64,000 bases of DNA from Apis mellifera (lineage: Eukaryota; Arthropoda; Insecta; Hymenoptera; Apidae): NCBI RefSeq assembly GCF_003254395.2, contig NC_037651.1, positions 2,914,001 through 2,978,000 of the forward strand. Reading direction: 5' to 3'. The position numbers and the translations under genes are program-made. The notes under the pieces were generated by a model that worked only from the letters and a program-made list of their open reading frames with translations, made no database searches and was not told the DNA's origin. Positions 60,131 through 64,000 of this stretch are shown here, piece by piece. Numbering within the stretch: position 1 is the stretch's first letter; every line of letters begins with the position of its first letter.

Positions 60131-62900
60131 AATAAGTAGTATTTTCGTGAAACAAAGAGGGATCTGAAAAATTCGGCTCGCTTATTACGAAACGGTTCGA
60201 TGATCGCTATCGACGATATTTATGTTCAATCAGTTTAATCTAGATGACACGGGATTTTTAACATTTCTCTTTCTTATAATTATATTCCTCGTTCATGTAT
60301 CGTTTTAATTCATCGATGTACGATTTAAATTTCAGTCCGTATCGATATATTTATTAATGAAGATCGTGGTAAGAAAAAATTTCATTTAACCCTCATTATT
60401 AAATTATTCAGTAATCGAAAAACCGTTTTGTCCGTAAATTTTTGTTACCGTAATTATTTATAATTGTTGTAATTAGTAACTTTTTCGAAGCAATAAGATT
60501 CAAAGGAATTCCTCGATATTTAAAAATGAATAAAAATTATTCCCAAAGGAGATAATGTTAACCGCGAAAATTCTTCGACATTTAAGAAAACAAAACGAAT
60601 TATATAGAATTATTAAGAAAGCCTGGTTATAATTGTTTTTCTTACATATTTTTTAAATCCAATTATCGTATTTGTGAAATGATCTCGATTAAAGAAAAAT
60701 AAGCGGGTTACCATTACGTGGACAAATGACGGACTTAATAACTAGTTTGGACTACATACGAAACATTCGATTTTGAAAGCAATCGAAGTCGAGGAAAGAT
60801 CATAAATATTGCCTTAAATTATGAAGAAATTAAACGAAACGAAATGCACGTATATATAACGCAGCGTGAAACAAGAGATACGCATACAAATTTTATTTAG
60901 TCATCGCGACGATTTCCTTACAGGGTCTGGTCTCAATTTCGAAAGAAATTATGAGAAACGTGAGTCAGCTTTGCTTTGGAATTTCAGGATAAGAAACGAA
61001 CACGTCTATAACATGTATATATATACCTGTGGACATATCCGGCGTAGGTGATCCTCAGTTACATTTTTTAAAAGCTTCGTCATGCCCAAGACTTAAATCA
61101 CATAAAATCTATCCTAAATCTCATTCAAATCTTTGCCTAATCAAAAAGCATTTCTTAAGCATTCTATCTTTATTGTCTCCTTTCAACAAAAAATCAGAAA
61201 ATGTTGATTCTAATTTAAGATTTTGATAATTTGAAAAAATGTAATATTATAAAATTAATAATATAATATATTTGCTCTAATTGACTCGTGTCTGAAGAAC
61301 AATTCGATATGATTTGATCCAGTAGAATTTTTTAGAGTTCTATTTCTATGAAACAAAAATAATGAATTCACGTGAAATGTAATTTAGCTTTATGATAATT
61401 CATCGTAAATAACTGGCATATATATTCTGCAGGCAGGAAATAAACCTCGTGCAACTTGTTTCGCGCAATACAGCTTGGCTAAGAAGAAAAGAAGCTACTA
61501 CTCTAGAGATCGTTTCCTTTCATTCCTGCGCTACCGGCAATTTGCAGTGGTCATCATTCGGCCGTAGGTGGAAAGGAAAAAAAGGAAGATGAGAAAGCCT
61601 TTAATTTCCAGTGTCTCAGACCCGTGCTCGACACAATACACCCTGTCCCTTTTCAGCCCGCCTCTTGGACGCAGACCGGCTGCGTGCTATACGCGTGGGA
61701 AAACCGAGCACGTGCGCAATCTTGAGCCTAAGACCCCACAAAGAACGCCTTTGGGGTCCTATCGCCCTCCCTCCCCCTCCTTTCAAAAAGACAGCCAACA
61801 GGATTCTTTCCTTCTATCGTTTCTTTTTTTTTTTTTTTAACTTCTAACGTGATACTATGTATACTCGCGTTTCTTACGTGTACTTTTTGATATAATTTCT
61901 TTTTTTTTTTTGTTTTTGATTTAAATTGAAAATAAATCTGTTTTTCTCTACGGATTTTAAATTCCAAAGTGAAAAGAAAAATTGAAAATAAAATAAAGTA
62001 AATTTGTATTCTTCGTTGAAATATCAGGATGAATTATTTAAGGATCGAATTATTCGATTCGACATCGATTTAAAGATGTGCAGTTTGCGAATAAAGATTA
62101 AATATTTATCGTTACGAATTAATATTCTCAAATTGAAATGTCTTTGACGTAGAGAAAAATGCTAACAAGATGATTGTAAATCAATTTCAATGGATGAAAC
62201 CGGTAACAATAAGACATGCAAAAATTCTCAACAACCGAGCATCAAATGTCTGATATGATCAATATAGCAATTCTACCTGACTATTACACGATGACTCGAC
62301 GCACGTGCTCAAGCCTTCAAACAACTCGTTAAAATCGCATTCAACTCTTACACGGCTATATAATGGTAATTCAATTCATGCTATGAACGTTACTTTGTAT
62401 TCTTCACTTTATATTATTTTACTATCTTTCATTGCTTAAATAGATCTCCCTTCCCTCCAACTTCATTCCAAACACCGTACTTTTAAATCGATTAAAGAAA
62501 ATTACAAGATTCAATACGATTAATAAATCGTTGTAATTTACACACGTTCGAAACGAAAAGAAAGTGTGAAAAATGCAATTTCAAATTTGTAAAAATATTT
62601 GAACACGTTCCAAATAAATATTGAACTAAGATAACACGAGTTTTATAAATAAGATAATTTCTGTGAATATTCTTACGCATTGGACCATGATACGAACGAC
62701 GAAATTAATTAAGAATAAAAATAAATCATAAAGTTCATAACACGTTAAAGCAAACGTATCATAGAAGAAAGAAGAAATAATTAAATTTCATTAAAAAATA
62801 AATTTCCAACAATTTCGTTCACGAGAAATCCAAGTAGACAGAGCTCATTTTGCCGCTCTTAATTAATATTATTTCGATCGAAGAAAAAAAGGTAGAAGGT
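60131..62900. other. AT-rich intergenic stretch
   Basis: AT-rich DNA with one GC pocket at 61560-61800 containing CACGTG (61709-61714) and a single Su(H)-type CGTGGGAA (61694-61701). CACGTG also lies at 62302-62307 and CTACCTG at 62273-62279. No gene is recognised. Confidence 0.5.
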
Positions 62901-63157
62901 CAGAGGAAGCTAGACTATTCAGGTTTTACCGGAAGACCTCTACGGAAGCGGAACGAGGTCGACATGCGTACACGGAAGCGATGACGTGTGTCGGTATTGT
63001 GAGCACGTGCCACGAGGTAGCATTCAATTAAAAAAAAAAGAGAGAGAGGAGGAGGGGGGGGGAAGGAGAGAGAAGGGAAGAAAAGGCCATTTAAATAGGG
63101 CGAAGTGCAATACGGTGTATGCACACCGATGCCAGGTGAACTCGACATTCCGTGAGA

Positions 63158-63355
63158 ATGCTCTCACTTCTCCTCCTTTCCTTCCTCTTGTTCTCTTCGT
63201 GGTTACTCCGCGTGAACAGTAGGTCAAAGGGTCCCCCCCCTGTGTTTGCGTTCCGAGATATTAACGGTGCAACATGCAAATTTCAATTCTTTCAACATCT
63301 ACACATCACAAGAGGCGAGAAATCTTTCACGTGTTTCAATCTTTTAATCTTATAA
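63158..63355 (+). CDS. Candidate first coding exon or small secreted protein
   Basis: An ATG with A at -3 opens a 65-codon frame whose first 21 residues (MLSLLLLSFLLFSSWLLRVNS) form a convincing signal-peptide-like hydrophobic leader. A donor-like GTAGGT at 63219-63224 would end the exon at 63218, just after the leader, so the gene could continue beyond the window. If unspliced, it runs to a stop at 63353. A TTTAAATA element near 63089-63097 lies about 65 bp before the ATG and could be a weak TATA-like box. No family can be named from the leader alone, and the frame may be chance. Confidence 0.28.
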   Translation: MLSLLLLSFLLFSSWLLRVNSRSKGPPPVFAFRDINGATCKFQFFQHLHITRGEKSFTCFNLLIL

Positions 63356-64000
63356 TATTATAAGAGAAACATATTGTTTGGAAAATAATTATTTTATAAA
63401 AAAGAAGTTCCAAAAAATATATTAAATAGAAATGAAATTGTTGGAATAGAATATAAAAAGAAGATGTATTGCTTTTATGTTTCTTATGAAAAAAAGTTTT
63501 TTAAAATAAGTAAAGAAAAAAAAAAAAGAAAGAGAAATCTTGAAATCTAATTCCAATAATGTATATCATATGCTTTTATCTATATCTTATCTCAGAATGA
63601 AAAGTATTTTAGTCCCATAATTATTGCGATAATAATACCCATATTAAAAGTTCGATAATCCATTGCTCGGAATTCTATTTCAGATTTATAAAACTATTGC
63701 AAAATATAAATAATGATGCAAAAATTTAGGAAATCAACGAGATCGAGTTATACGATATTCTAGAAGGCAAAAAAAAAAAAAGGAAACTCTGGGTTGGAAT
63801 TATTACAAAGTATTCAATTGTTATCTTTCGAGCCACCCTTATCCCGAATCCCCCTTCGATATTGCCTAGCCGGAAATCGACGCGTGCGAACTGATGTCAC
63901 AGGGGTTGATATTTGAGATAGGGGAGAAGGGGATCACGATTTCGTTGGCACGAGCCAAACGGCTTGCAACATATGTTCACGAACAGCTGATGTACTTGCT
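63356..64000. other. Intergenic or intronic end of window
   Basis: AT-rich sequence to about 63780, then mixed base composition to the window edge. No gene, RNA or repeat element was recognised. If the preceding candidate is a first exon, this would be its intron. Confidence 0.45.

Noticed and set aside
5121..63158. About a dozen single Su(H)-type octamers outside the paired site (for example 5121, 32480, 42209, 52403, 59786, 61694, 63151)
   Set aside because: The number is close to chance for an 8-mer with degenerate positions in 64 kb, and none is paired.
1..64000. Search for tRNA, rRNA, CRISPR, mariner ends and known insect microRNAs
   Set aside because: No tRNA-like TTCGA arm with matching partner, no CRISPR-like spaced repeats, no transposase frame and no remembered mature microRNA sequence was found. 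A reading by eye cannot exclude diverged copies.

Overview
The window reads as insect nuclear DNA, most likely a bee (Apis-type). The background is AT-rich and full of mononucleotide and dinucleotide tracts, broken by shorter GC- and CpG-rich pockets, and long stretches show no recognisable exon. The species cannot be fixed from the sequence. There are no operons, CRISPR arrays, rRNA genes, tRNA genes or intact transposons that I can recognise.

The one gene I can name with confidence is an intronless Bearded-family gene of the Enhancer of split complex type (E(spl)m-alpha/m4-like) at 29167-29658 on the + strand. Its whole transcription unit can be followed by eye. It has head-to-head Suppressor of Hairless paired sites (28743-28775), a proneural E-box (28784-28791), a TATA box (28830-28837), an initiator (28862-28867), an ATG-free 5' leader of about 300 nt with a perfect Grainyhead-type site, a 163-codon ORF, and a 3' UTR with three K-boxes, one GY-box and an AATAAA signal. 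This is the wiring expected of a direct Notch target in proneural clusters that is also under microRNA control. Bearded proteins bind the E3 ligase Neuralized, so the gene both responds to and modulates Delta-Notch signalling.

About 28.7 kb upstream and 33.7 kb downstream are apparently non-coding. No E(spl) bHLH repressor gene was found, so any complex partners lie outside the window or in exons I cannot recognise. This space holds a four-copy tandem repeat (17839-18478) next to a strong hairpin (18502-18565), a 116-bp tandem duplication (19445-19672), perfect inverted repeats, and many simple repeats. It also holds GC/CpG pockets, several with clusters of CACGTG/CACGCG sites (about 35.9, 47.5 and 50.65 kb), which are candidate cis-regulatory elements or unannotated promoters.

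Three weak small-protein candidates with signal-peptide-like starts lie near the right end: 58827-59126, 59533-59634 and 63158-63355. The last may be the first coding exon of a gene running past the window edge. I did not find a clearly new biological system. The most useful leads are the compact Notch-response promoter, the 18.5-kb hairpin and the 63.2-kb signal-peptide exon candidate.
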